This document shows positions 17,576 through 26,171 of a stretch of DNA of 64,000 nucleotides, piece after piece. Both the position numbers and the translations under genes were made by a program. Position 1 is the first letter of the stretch, and each line of letters begins with the position of its first letter. A model generated the notes under the pieces. It saw nothing but the letters and a program-made list of their open reading frames with translations, had not been told where the DNA came from and did no database searches. The stretch is from Bacteroidota bacterium (lineage in GTDB: Bacteria > Bacteroidota > Bacteroidia > Bacteroidales > P3): positions 1 through 64,000 of the forward strand of contig JAEZKK010000010.1 in assembly GCA_023415495.1 (NCBI GenBank). The letters run 5' to 3'.

Positions 17576-18850
17576 ATGTTAGAAATAAATAGAATAAGAC
17601 AGGATAAGGACAGGGTAATTGAATTATTATTAGTAAAGAATCTTAAAAACGCTAAGGAGAAAATAGAAGAGATTATCTCTAAGGACGAAGAAAAAAGAGG
17701 AGTTCAAAAAAAGGTTGAAGAGATTAAGGCGGAGCTAAACCTTAAATCTAAAGAGATTGGTTCTTTAATTAAGGACGGGAAAAAAGATGAAGCTGAGAAA
17801 ACAAAGGCTCAGGTTGGAGAGCTAAAGAATAATGAAAAAGAACTTGGAGTTGAGCTTATCAAGATGGAAGAAGAGCTAAGAGATTTATTGCTTTCTATTC
17901 CTAATCTACCACATTCTTCTGTTCCAAAAGGTAAAAGTGCAGAGGATAACGAAACTGTTTACTCTCAAGGTGAGATTCCAAGTTTAGAAGAAAATGCTCT
18001 TGCTCACTGGGATATTTGTAGCAAATATGATATAGTAGACTTTGAGCTTGGTAATAAAATAACTGGTTCTGGTTTCCCTGTCTATAAGGGTAAGGGTGCT
18101 AAACTACAAAGAGCTTTGATTAATTTCTTCCTTGACCAAGCTGATGAAAACGGTTTTAGCGAGGTTCAAGTTCCTCTTATGGTAAATGAGGATTCTGCCT
18201 TAGCTACTGGTCAACTTCCAGACAAGGAAGGTCAAATGTATGCTATTCCTTTGGATGGTTTCTATATGATTCCTACTGCTGAGGTCCCTATTACTAATAT
18301 CTTCCGCGATGTTATCCTTCAAGAGAAAGATTTCCCTATTAAGAAATGCGGTTACTCTCAATGTTTCCGTCGTGAAGCAGGATCTTATGGTAAAGATGTT
18401 AGAGGATTAAATAGACTTCACCAATTCGACAAGGTTGAAATCGTTTGTATTGAACATCCAGAAAAGAGTTATGAGCAATTAGAAAAGATGAAATCCCATG
18501 TAGTTGGATTATTAACCAAATTGGAATTACCTTTTAGAATTCTTCGCCTTTGTGGAGGAGATATGAGCTTTACTTCTGCTCTAACATTCGACTTTGAAAC
18601 CTATTCAGCTGCACAAAGACGCTGGTTAGAGGTTAGTTCAGTATCTAATTTCGAAACTTTCCAATCTAATAGATTAAAACTAAGGTTTAAAAACCAAGAT
18701 GGAAAGACAGAATTGGCTCATACATTAAACGGTTCTGCACTTGCACTACCAAGAATTCTTGCTTGTATTTTAGAAAACAATCAAACTCCAAATGGAATAA
18801 GGATTCCAAAAGCCCTTGTTCCTTACACTGGATTTGAATATATAGATTAA
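17576..18850 (+). CDS. serS: seryl-tRNA synthetase
   Basis: A 424-residue class II aminoacyl-tRNA synthetase. Residues about 25-105 form the long antiparallel coiled coil that contacts the tRNA(Ser) variable arm. The class II motifs follow: motif 2 around CFRREAGSYGKDVRGLNRLH and motif 3 around NGSALALPRILACILENNQ. PTAEVPITNIFRD is also typical. It charges tRNA(Ser) with serine. The length and ends match the family. Three bases separate its stop from the ygiD start. Confidence 0.96.
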   Translation: MLEINRIRQDKDRVIELLLVKNLKNAKEKIEEIISKDEEKRGVQKKVEEIKAELNLKSKEIGSLIKDGKKDEAEKTKAQVGELKNNEKELGVELIKMEEELRDLLLSIPNLPHSSVPKGKSAEDNETVYSQGEIPSLEENALAHWDICSKYDIVDFELGNKITGSGFPVYKGKGAKLQRALINFFLDQADENGFSEVQVPLMVNEDSALATGQLPDKEGQMYAIPLDGFYMIPTAEVPITNIFRDVILQEKDFPIKKCGYSQCFRREAGSYGKDVRGLNRLHQFDKVEIVCIEHPEKSYEQLEKMKSHVVGLLTKLELPFRILRLCGGDMSFTSALTFDFETYSAAQRRWLEVSSVSNFETFQSNRLKLRFKNQDGKTELAHTLNGSALALPRILACILENNQTPNGIRIPKALVPYTGFEYID

Positions 18851-18853
18851 TTT

Positions 18854-19633
18854 ATGAGAACGCCAATTCTCTTTCTTGGACATGGAAGTCCAATTAATGC
18901 AATTGAGGAAAACGATTTTGTAGAAGGATTTCGCAAAATCTCTAAAGAAATTCTAAAACCTAAGGCAATTTTATGTATTTCTGCTCATTGGTATATCAAT
19001 AAAACCAAAGTATTGTTTATGGAAAAACCAAAAACTATTCATGACTTCTATGGTTTTCCACCTGAACTTTACCAAATTCAATATCCAGCCTTTGGCGATA
19101 AGGTATTAGCTCAAGAAATTCAAGAATTGGCTTTTCCAATCGAAATTGACCTAGATTTGGAATGGGGTTTAGATCATGGATCTTGGTCAGTAATAAAACA
19201 TCTATACCCATTGGCAGATATTCCTGTTATTCAACTAAGCATAGACTACAATAAAGGAGCTGAATTTCATTTTTCCTTAGCTTCAAAACTAAAAAGCCTT
19301 AGAGAAAAGGGTGTTTTGATAATTGGAAGTGGTAATATTGTTCATAATCTTCGCCTTGTCGATTATGCTAATTTCGATAAAGACGATTATGGATATGATT
19401 GGGCTGTGGAAACAAGAGATTTTATCAATCAAAAACTAATTGAAGGAGATTTTCAAGCTCTTATAGATTACGAAAAATCGGTTCCTCACGCATTAAAAGC
19501 AATACCATCACCCGACCACTACCTTCCCCTAATCTATTCACTTGGAGCAAAACACCCAGAGGAAAACATAAGCTTCTTTAATGATAAAATGCAAGGAGGA
19601 AGTCTAAGTATGACAAGTTTATTTATAAAATAA
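18854..19633 (+). CDS. ygiD: 4,5-DOPA-type extradiol dioxygenase family protein
   Basis: A 259-residue protein of the YgiD/DODA family. It begins with ILFLGHGSPINAI, whose His is a metal ligand. ISAHWYI, LDHGSWSVIKHLYP and GSGNIVHNLR supply other conserved His residues of the non-haem metal site. E. coli YgiD opens the ring of L-DOPA; the natural substrate in this organism is unknown. It appears to be the last gene of the rdgB-serS operon and is followed by an intergenic repeat element with its own promoter-like box. Confidence 0.88.
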   Translation: MRTPILFLGHGSPINAIEENDFVEGFRKISKEILKPKAILCISAHWYINKTKVLFMEKPKTIHDFYGFPPELYQIQYPAFGDKVLAQEIQELAFPIEIDLDLEWGLDHGSWSVIKHLYPLADIPVIQLSIDYNKGAEFHFSLASKLKSLREKGVLIIGSGNIVHNLRLVDYANFDKDDYGYDWAVETRDFINQKLIEGDFQALIDYEKSVPHALKAIPSPDHYLPLIYSLGAKHPEENISFFNDKMQGGSLSMTSLFIK

Positions 19634-19668
19634 TCACCTTTTTATACCCATAATTCAAAAATAATTCG

Positions 19669-19677
19669 TATCTTCGC
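19669..19677 (+). promoter_or_regulatory. promoter-like TATCTTCGC at the head of the 19.7-kb repeat element
   Basis: TATCTTCGC differs by one base from the -7 consensus and corresponds to the perfect TATCTTTGC at 43314 in the sister element. In both places it is followed by a similar roughly 60-bp leader and then the palindrome array, so the box appears to belong to the element. Confidence 0.45.
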
Positions 19678-19938
19678 AAATGCAAGGAAAAGAGTTCTTT
19701 ATTTCCTTAAAAAATCACCAAATTTGAAAAACTACATTATGGTAGCTACCATAATGGTCGTGTGGTAGGTACCATAACACCCTTGTGGTAGCTACCATAA
19801 CACTGTTATCATAGCTACCATAGCAACATTGAAATCAAGAAAGAAAACTCTGAAATCAAGAAAGAATTCATTTTTATCAAGAAAGAATTTAACGAAACTT
19901 GACTTTATTTAATCCTTTCTTGATATAATCAGATTTAA
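19669..19938 (+). repeat. dispersed array element, copy 1 (GGTAGCTACC palindromes plus ATCAAGAAAGAA repeats)
   Basis: After the promoter-like box and a leader of about 60 bp come four ATGGTAGCTACCAT-type palindromes at 19739, 19762, 19785 and 19808 (exact 23-bp period). Three direct ATCAAGAAAGAA units follow at 19834, 19855 and 19876 (exact 21-bp period). AATCCTTTCTTGAT at 19911-19924 is the near-complement of the last direct unit, so a roughly 14-bp stem can form. The order, spacing and leader are matched at 43314-43587. No protein is encoded. The rest of this 384-bp gap (to 20017) is A+T-rich with the promoter of the next gene. Confidence 0.85.
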
Positions 19939-20012
19939 ACCCAAAAAACCTCCCCAAAAAGCAATAAAAACAAATTACTCCCTAATATTAAACAATAATT
20001 TAAATTATTCCC

Positions 20013-20020
20013 TACCTTTG
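20013..20020 (+). promoter_or_regulatory. -7 promoter element TACCTTTG for the TonB-like gene
   Basis: TACCTTTG overlaps the TTG that opens the longest possible frame at 20018, so translation must start later. The ATG at 20036 or 20048 fits a short leader. Confidence 0.45.
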
Positions 20021-20035
20021 ACCTTTGAAATAGAA

Positions 20036-20968
20036 ATGGGAAAAATAATGAATAAGTATCAGTTAACATATCCTAATAATAATGAAGTGAGGGATAAGAT
20101 ATTCCGCACAAGGAGAATATGTGGAAAGATTCTTTTAACTTTGTTATTTGCATTGATTTGTGCTTTTGAAGCAATAGCAACTCCTCAAATTTCTGATAAA
20201 CTTATCTACAATGGAGATACGCTTAATGTGTATTTTGACTTGCCAGATGAATTTTATAAAATTGATACAGTTATAAATGATACGCCTATCTATAATTATA
20301 GTGTATTAAATGACAATCTCTTTGCAAAGAAAAAACCTTATGCAACAACTGCTTGTTGGAAAGGTTATAAATCTATTTGGGAGATTATAGATAATCAAAT
20401 ATATTTAATTGGTATATATAGTTGTTGTTATGATGATGATTCTATTAAAGCAGATTTGAATTATTTGTTCAGAGATAAATGCATCGATGGAAAAGTAAAA
20501 GCCACATGGGTTAATGGAAATTTCATTTGTTGGAAAGGGAAAAGGTTAATATATGACCATGATATGTATTCAGGGGGAGTTTATGAGTACGATGTAGAAA
20601 TGAAACTTGAAAAAGGTAAATTAATAGATACACAGATTTATGATAATACCAAATCAAAACAAACGGATTATCCAAGCAAGTCAATAAAAATGCTAAATCA
20701 TATTTATAGTAATATAAATTGGGATATTCTACCACAAGCAGATACAACAATTAAAATCTTTCTTGAATTTTCAGGTAATGAACATGGAATTGTTGATAAA
20801 GTAAACATTCTGAAAGGTTATAATGAAACATATAATCAAGAGGCGATAAGAGTTATAAAAACAATACCTGAATGGGATATATATTATATTAAAGGCAAGT
20901 TTGAGAGGAAAGTTTGGATGATGCCAATAATTTTCAGTGAAGAAAATAGGAATAAATACAAAAAGTAA
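20036..20968 (+). CDS. membrane-anchored protein with TonB C-terminal-like domain
   Basis: A 310-residue product if started at the ATG at 20036 (20048 is also possible; the TTG at 20018 lies inside the promoter). A hydrophobic segment (ILLTLLFALICAFEAIA) near residues 32-48 anchors or exports it. The middle part contains CCYDDDSIKADLNYLF and is unrecognised. The last 90 residues resemble a TonB C-terminal domain: IFLEFSGNEHGIVDKVNILKG, then EAIRVIKTIPEWDI and a final MPIIF. It lacks the Pro-rich spacer of true TonB, so energy transduction is doubtful. The gene stands alone in a patch with gene remnants and may be a recent acquisition. Confidence 0.6.
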   Translation: MGKIMNKYQLTYPNNNEVRDKIFRTRRICGKILLTLLFALICAFEAIATPQISDKLIYNGDTLNVYFDLPDEFYKIDTVINDTPIYNYSVLNDNLFAKKKPYATTACWKGYKSIWEIIDNQIYLIGIYSCCYDDDSIKADLNYLFRDKCIDGKVKATWVNGNFICWKGKRLIYDHDMYSGGVYEYDVEMKLEKGKLIDTQIYDNTKSKQTDYPSKSIKMLNHIYSNINWDILPQADTTIKIFLEFSGNEHGIVDKVNILKGYNETYNQEAIRVIKTIPEWDIYYIKGKFERKVWMMPIIFSEENRNKYKK

Positions 20969-21042
20969 ATTATCAAAAACACATTCCTATTCCTATATGA
21001 TTGCATATCTATATGGAAGAGAAATATTAACTGGCAAAATAA

Positions 21043-21177
21043 GATAAATATGTAAATAATAATATTGAAAGTGCATGTATAACCAATCTATTTAATAATA
21101 AGAAATTATCGGGGAAACAAAGAATAGAAACGTCAAGTAAATGGTGGGCTGGTTTTCAAAAAAGCGAAAATAAATAA
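21043..21177 (+). pseudogene. possible 3' gene remnant
   Basis: An open stretch of 44 codons ending at the TAA at 21175-21177 has no start codon. Its last residues have protein-like composition (SSKWWAGFQKSENK), unlike the surrounding A+T-rich spacer. It may be the decayed end of a gene. The evidence is composition alone. Confidence 0.2.
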
Positions 21178-21184
21178 TATGATT

Positions 21185-21598
21185 ATGAAAAAAAGTATTT
21201 GGATTAAATTTATTTTAATAGGTTTAGTATTTGCCTCTTGTACAACAAAAGGTAAAATGATTTTAAATGAAAAGGAAAAAACAATTACCTTGGAATACGG
21301 GAAATTTTATATGGGTTGCGTTTTTTTTGATATTTCTAGGATGGATTGCGGTTATATTCTAGAATATAATGAACCCATTGAGAAAATTGATCTAAAAGGT
21401 AACTTGATATTACGGAATGAAGGACGAAAAAGAACTATTAATTATGAAATTCAACCCAATACCAAATTTAGGATTATTCATAATCGGGGAGATCAATCTT
21501 CGGATTTTCTATTCTTTATTACAGATAGTATAAATAATATTAGAGAGATTACGGAAGAGGAATGGGATTACGGCAGTATACCCGAGAAGGATAAGTAA
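21185..21598 (+). CDS. hypothetical lipoprotein
   Basis: A 137-residue product from the second ATG (21185); the ATG at 21179 adds two residues. The N-terminus is a lipoprotein signal (KKSIWIKFILIGLVFASC), with the Cys near residue 19 as lipid attachment site. The rest is short, beta-rich and unrecognised, with MGCVFFDISRMDCGY in the middle and an acidic end (ITEEEWDYGSIPEKDK). It lies between two stretches that look like decayed coding sequence, so it probably belongs to the same accessory patch as the TonB-like gene. I propose no function. Confidence 0.55.
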   Translation: MKKSIWIKFILIGLVFASCTTKGKMILNEKEKTITLEYGKFYMGCVFFDISRMDCGYILEYNEPIEKIDLKGNLILRNEGRKRTINYEIQPNTKFRIIHNRGDQSSDFLFFITDSINNIREITEEEWDYGSIPEKDK

Positions 21599-21696
21599 GT
21601 GAAAAATTTCTATGTCGTATAACATTATGAAAATAAGTTCCTAAATATAAAACTGAATGTTTATCCAACGGAACATATGTAAAGGTAAGACGGGAG

Positions 21697-21740
21697 GGAT
21701 TTTTTATTCCGCACAAGGAAAATATTTGAAAGATGGCATT
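21697..21740 (+). repeat. partial copy of the 5' region of the TonB-like gene
   Basis: TATTCCGCACAAGGA and the following 15 bases match 20100-20130, inside the TonB-like gene, with a one-base deletion. The copy here lies in untranslated sequence with stops in all useful frames. It is probably the remains of a second, decayed gene of the same kind. Confidence 0.45.
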
Positions 21741-21782
21741 ATATGAGATTCTCATTTGATTCTGCGAGTTTGTTATCAAGAG

Positions 21783-22781
21783 CTATGAATTTAAATCAAA
21801 GTTCCATTCAAATTCTTTTAGGTCTTCTCTTGTTTTAAATTCAACTTCTTTAAACCTTTCTTTGAGCATATTTCTATTCTTAGAATTATACCCAATTGCA
21901 TAGTTTATATCTTTTTTATTTACGTAAATTACAAGCTTTTTATCCTTATTAGCTTCAATCTTACATAGGTTTTCTTCCCAAATCTTAGAAAGAACTAATT
22001 CGCGAAATGAGATATGGAAGCTTCCAGCCAAATAGCCTGTTTTATTAATTAAAGCTTCCGATGGGTGAAGTCCTACTCTAAGAATCTCAATATTGTTTTC
22101 TATGAAAAGAGGGTAGATTTTCGATACCCAAGAAACTGCTTCCTCAAGCTCCAATGCCTTATATTTGCCTTGATTATAAAATTCCTCAAGTTCAGTATTT
22201 TCAATAATAAGGCAGGGGTAAATTCGTGTGGTTTTAGCTCCGAGGCTAATAATTTTCTTTGCAGTATAAATAGATTTTTCTATACTGTCCAATGGAAGAC
22301 CTACCATCATCTGAAGCCCGAGCTCAAATCCATAATCATTAATCAATTTGCTGGCTTTTTCAATATCCTCTACGCTATGACCTCTTTTAGAAAAATCCAA
22401 AACATCTTGGCAAAGAGATTGAGCTCCAAGCTCTATAGCCACTACATTAAAGGATTTTAAAGTCTCAAGACTTTCTTTATTTATATAGTCAGGTCTTGTA
22501 GAAATCCTAATTCCATTTATACCATTTTTAATAAAAGGTTGCACAAGGGAAAGTAATTCAATTTGTTTTTCTAATTCAATTCCAGTGAAATTTCCTCCAA
22601 AGAAAGCAATCTCTGCTTTATATTCTCCTTTAAAACTCAGTAAGTGAGACTCTATTTTCTCAATTATCTCAGAATTTTTAGGCATTTCCAATTGCCCTGA
22701 AATGCTTCTCTGGTTGCAGTATATACATTTGTTTGGGCAGGCAAGCTCAGGAATAAATATAGGTATATTATAATGTTTCAT
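21783..22781 (-). CDS. radical SAM protein (Elp3-like/YhcC-type)
   Basis: A 332-residue radical SAM enzyme. The cluster motif CPNKCIYCNQ (CxxxCxxC) near residue 14 binds the 4Fe-4S/SAM site. FFGGNFTGIE and the RISTRPDYIN, AIELGAQS and LQMMVGLPLDS motifs belong to the Elp3/MiaB-like subgroup. No acetyltransferase domain is attached, so it is not a complete Elp3. The substrate is unknown. It lies downstream of the Wzc gene but is separated from it by a strong terminator, so it is transcribed independently. Confidence 0.85.
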   Translation of the reverse strand: MKHYNIPIFIPELACPNKCIYCNQRSISGQLEMPKNSEIIEKIESHLLSFKGEYKAEIAFFGGNFTGIELEKQIELLSLVQPFIKNGINGIRISTRPDYINKESLETLKSFNVVAIELGAQSLCQDVLDFSKRGHSVEDIEKASKLINDYGFELGLQMMVGLPLDSIEKSIYTAKKIISLGAKTTRIYPCLIIENTELEEFYNQGKYKALELEEAVSWVSKIYPLFIENNIEILRVGLHPSEALINKTGYLAGSFHISFRELVLSKIWEENLCKIEANKDKKLVIYVNKKDINYAIGYNSKNRNMLKERFKEVEFKTREDLKEFEWNFDLNS

Positions 22782-22793
22782 TTTTAAGGATAT

Positions 22794-22824
22794 AAAAAAG
22801 AGGTTGCTTAGGAAAACAACCTCT
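22794..22824 (-). terminator. rho-independent terminator after the Wzc-like gene
   Basis: On the reverse strand the stem AGAGGTTG/CAACCTCT has a 10-nt loop and is followed by TTTTTTA. It lies 11 bp after the stop codon of the tyrosine kinase gene. Confidence 0.8.
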
Positions 22825-22835
22825 AATCATATTTA

Positions 22836-25280
22836 CTAAGAGTTTTTCTCGTCATCTTCGAAATAACCATAGCCATAACCATATCCGTAACCGGAACCAT
22901 ATCCGTAACCACCATAGCTACCATATCCGCCGTAGCCATATCTATGTCCGCTATTAGATATATCGTTTAAGATATAGTTAATCTTAATCTTATCTCTTTG
23001 TTCAAGGTCGTAGATTGTTGATTCAAATATTCTCTTATTAGTTTTACCCGAACGAGCGATAATAATATTAATATCTGAATGCTTAGTTAGGGTAACAGCA
23101 TCAGTAATAAGTGAGATAGGAGGAGTATCGAAGATAATAGCATCATATCTCTCTTTCAGTTTATTAATTAATTCAGCATTTTCTTCAGAGTCTATTAGTT
23201 CAGAAGGGTTAGGAGGAATTGGACCTGAAGGAAGAATATCCAAGTTCTCGTATTTTGTTTTCTGAATTGCCTCATCCAAGCTATGTTTACCTATTAAATA
23301 TGTTGTAACTCCAGCAGTATTCTTCATTCCTTCAAAAAGAGTATGAAGTTTTGGCTTTCTAAGGTCATACCCAATAATAATTGTTTTGTTTCCTCCCATA
23401 GAAACTACTGATGCAAGGTTCATTGAAACAAAACTCTTACCATCTCCCGGCATTGCAGAGCTAATTAATATTACCTGATTCTTTCCTCCTCCAAGAATAT
23501 ACTTAAGATTTGTTCTTATTGCTCTAAAACTTTCAGTTATTTGAGACTTAGGTTTTGAAAATACAATAAGCTTATTCGCATCTTCAGGTAATGCAGGAAC
23601 ATACCCAATAATTGGGCTGGTTGAAATTCTTTCTAAATCTTTCCTTGATTCAATTACATTATTTGTTGTAAATCGAATAAAGATATAAAGCCCAGGAATA
23701 AGTAAACCAACAAGGAATCCTATCATTAGGTTTAAAGCTGTCTTAGGATATACTTTAATTGCAGTGCGAGCCTTGTCGATTATCTTATGGTCAGGTAAAG
23801 CCGAGTTCTTAGCAATTTCTGCTTCTGCTCTTTTTTGGTAAAGGAAATTATAGATTTCGTCATTAAACTTAAACTGACGTTCAATATTAATCATATTTCT
23901 TTGAGTAGAAGGAAGCTTATCTAATTCAGCTTGGAAAAGCTTTAATTGTCTTGTAATTTCATTTGTTGCAATTGTATTAACTTTCCTCAAACTTCTTACA
24001 TTTTCTTCAATTTGCTTCTTTAATAAATCTATCTCTCCTTCTAATTGTTGATAAGCTACGTTTTTCTTTGTTGTTATCATTTCCAAAGATTTCTTTGCTG
24101 ATAGTTTTGAGGCAAGCTCTTGAACTAATTTATTCAATAACATATCCTCAACACCCATAACTGCAGGAGCAACTACACCAGCATCCATATCTGCTTGTTT
24201 AAGATATTGAGCAAGGTATTCGTAGTATTGTTGTTTGGTAAATTCTTCTGCTCTTTTGCTTTCTAATTCATTTGCTTTATCGAATAAGAATTTGGCATCT
24301 GAAGAAAGGTCAATTGTCTTATTTCTTACTTGGAAATCTTCTCTCTTTCTTTCAGCAATATTTAATGAATCTGCTATATTACTGATTTGTGCATCGACGA
24401 ATTGAATTGTACTTGTATGAATATAGTTCTTTTCTTCAAAGGTCATATCTATGTAAATCTTACATAGCATATTTATAAAATCAATTGCTTTTTGTTGGTT
24501 AGGATATTTGAAAACAATATTTATTATAGTTGATTCTTTATTTAGTAAAGAGACGTCAGTAGTATTAAAACGCTTTGCAATAGCATCCATATTATTAAGT
24601 TCAAAATAATAGCTATTATTCATTAAGTCCTTATCAACCTTAATATCATCTTTTAGAAAAACTCTAAATCTCATTCCATTCTCTTCATACCATTCTCCGA
24701 ATTTCAATTTAGTTTCTTTACCCTTTACTTTTATTCTTTTATCAATCGCTTCATCCATAGCGTAATCATAAATCTCAACATCGTCTTTATCAGAATATGA
24801 AATCTCAAACTCTTTATCTGAAAGAATCTTAAAGTTAATAGGGATATTGACAGTTTGAGCTTTATTAAAATCAATCTCAACTTCAAAAGGAGAATCATTA
24901 TAAATTTCCAATGTTTTGAAATTGTTTTTACTATAATAGCTTACATAGAAATCCAAGGCTTTTACTGTCCTTTTAGTCATTTCGTAAGATTGTATCTGAC
25001 CAATCTCATTTTGGAAATTACTTTTTGTCCCCTGACCAAAAGAATTTGAAATCATAGTCAATTGGGAAAGTGCATTCTCATTACTTTTAATTAGCAATGA
25101 ACCTTTTGCCTCGTATTGAGGGGTAGTAAACTTACTAAAAATAAAAAAGGCTGCTACCATAATAATTACAGAAATAGCAAATAAATGCCATTTTGCAAGC
25201 ATTTTAAATAGTAATTCAGTAAGATTTATTGAGGATTGCTCTTCGTTTTGAGCAAAGTTGTTATTATTTATTTCAGACAT
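22836..25280 (-). CDS. Wzc-like polysaccharide co-polymerase / tyrosine autokinase
   Basis: An 814-residue inner-membrane protein. The N-terminal Wzz domain has a first transmembrane helix (WHLFAISVIIMVAAFFIF), a long periplasmic coiled-coil section with repeated ADSLNIAERK-type heptads, and a second helix (LNLMIGFLVGLLIPGLYIFI). The cytoplasmic kinase domain carries the Walker A motif SSAMPGDGKSFVSMNLAS, a Walker A'-like IIGYDLRKPKL and Walker B IIFDTPP. The C-terminal tail is an extreme Tyr/Gly cluster with some 15 tyrosines, the autophosphorylation site region. It controls capsule or exopolysaccharide chain length together with the Wza-like gene 6 bp upstream. Confidence 0.92.
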   Translation of the reverse strand: MSEINNNNFAQNEEQSSINLTELLFKMLAKWHLFAISVIIMVAAFFIFSKFTTPQYEAKGSLLIKSNENALSQLTMISNSFGQGTKSNFQNEIGQIQSYEMTKRTVKALDFYVSYYSKNNFKTLEIYNDSPFEVEIDFNKAQTVNIPINFKILSDKEFEISYSDKDDVEIYDYAMDEAIDKRIKVKGKETKLKFGEWYEENGMRFRVFLKDDIKVDKDLMNNSYYFELNNMDAIAKRFNTTDVSLLNKESTIINIVFKYPNQQKAIDFINMLCKIYIDMTFEEKNYIHTSTIQFVDAQISNIADSLNIAERKREDFQVRNKTIDLSSDAKFLFDKANELESKRAEEFTKQQYYEYLAQYLKQADMDAGVVAPAVMGVEDMLLNKLVQELASKLSAKKSLEMITTKKNVAYQQLEGEIDLLKKQIEENVRSLRKVNTIATNEITRQLKLFQAELDKLPSTQRNMINIERQFKFNDEIYNFLYQKRAEAEIAKNSALPDHKIIDKARTAIKVYPKTALNLMIGFLVGLLIPGLYIFIRFTTNNVIESRKDLERISTSPIIGYVPALPEDANKLIVFSKPKSQITESFRAIRTNLKYILGGGKNQVILISSAMPGDGKSFVSMNLASVVSMGGNKTIIIGYDLRKPKLHTLFEGMKNTAGVTTYLIGKHSLDEAIQKTKYENLDILPSGPIPPNPSELIDSEENAELINKLKERYDAIIFDTPPISLITDAVTLTKHSDINIIIARSGKTNKRIFESTIYDLEQRDKIKINYILNDISNSGHRYGYGGYGSYGGYGYGSGYGYGYGYGYFEDDEKNS

Positions 25281-25286
25281 AAACTC

Positions 25287-26099
25287 TTATTTTTTAAGGG
25301 CAAATACTAATGTTACAATAGTTGTTATTAAAGATAGAGAGGATGTTATTGTGCTAAGAGGTTGGCTAAAATAGTTTAAGCTCTTAGTCATCTTATTCGA
25401 TGCTACATAAACAATATCTCCAGGTTGCAAATAATATTGTGGGTCTTGAAGTATAGATGCATTTCTCAAGTCTAATGTGATAATAATATCTTCTCCTGAA
25501 GTTTTTCTAATAATTTTTACTTCTTTACGATTGCCATAATAGGTTAAATCTCCGGCTGCGGAAATAACATCAAAAACACTTACATGGTCTTGATAGAATG
25601 TATAAGTTCCAGGTCTATTAACATCTCCAAGAATAGATACTTTATAATTAACCATCTTGCAAATAACAACTGGTTTTACTATCCATTCAGAAACCTTGTC
25701 TTCGATCAGTTGTCTTGCTTCTTCAATCGAATACCCCTTAATCTTTACTTTTCCAACAATTGGAAGATTGATTTCTCCATTATTGTCAATAACATAACTA
25801 TTCAAGTAAATGCTGCTTTCGTTCTGAGTCGAGTAGTAACTATTATTTTCTGAGAACATTTTATTGCTTTCAATATCAACTGAGGATTTTATTTGAATAT
25901 ATAAGACATCTTTTTCCTCTAATTTATATTTAGGAGAATAGTTACTCTCGCCTTGAGGATATTCATAAGTAAATACTTTCTTAGTTTCCTCTTCAGGCTG
26001 CTGGAAATATCTAAGTTCTTTTTGTGGTGTACATGAGGTGATTACTATAAGAATCAAGCCGATGTACAATATGGTTTTAAAATTTTTTCTGGAACTCAT
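25287..26099 (-). CDS. Wza-like polysaccharide export lipoprotein
   Basis: A 270-residue outer-membrane lipoprotein with lipobox ITSC near residue 23, a poly_export domain (YKLEEKDVLYIQIKSS, then GEINLPIVGKVKIKGY) and an SLBB domain (KVSILGDVNRPGTYTFYQ). A hydrophobic C-terminal helix ends the protein (STITSSLSLITTIVTLVFAL). It forms the outer-membrane exit channel for surface polysaccharide and works with the Wzc-like kinase encoded just downstream. The glycan-building genes are not adjacent, although an aminotransferase, a sugar transferase and a UDP-GlcNAc epimerase occur elsewhere in the window. Confidence 0.9.
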   Translation of the reverse strand: MSSRKNFKTILYIGLILIVITSCTPQKELRYFQQPEEETKKVFTYEYPQGESNYSPKYKLEEKDVLYIQIKSSVDIESNKMFSENNSYYSTQNESSIYLNSYVIDNNGEINLPIVGKVKIKGYSIEEARQLIEDKVSEWIVKPVVICKMVNYKVSILGDVNRPGTYTFYQDHVSVFDVISAAGDLTYYGNRKEVKIIRKTSGEDIIITLDLRNASILQDPQYYLQPGDIVYVASNKMTKSLNYFSQPLSTITSSLSLITTIVTLVFALKK

Positions 26100-26171
26100 T
26101 ATTATTGTATTGTTTGATTATGATTTGCAAAGAAACGATTTTTTTTTTACATATTAACGTTAAAATCTATT

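Noticed and set aside
19669..19938. Insertion sequence or MITE with terminal inverted repeats and target duplication
   Set aside because: The two copies share internal layout, but I could not find terminal inverted repeats or flanking duplications at either copy, so a classic MITE is not supported.
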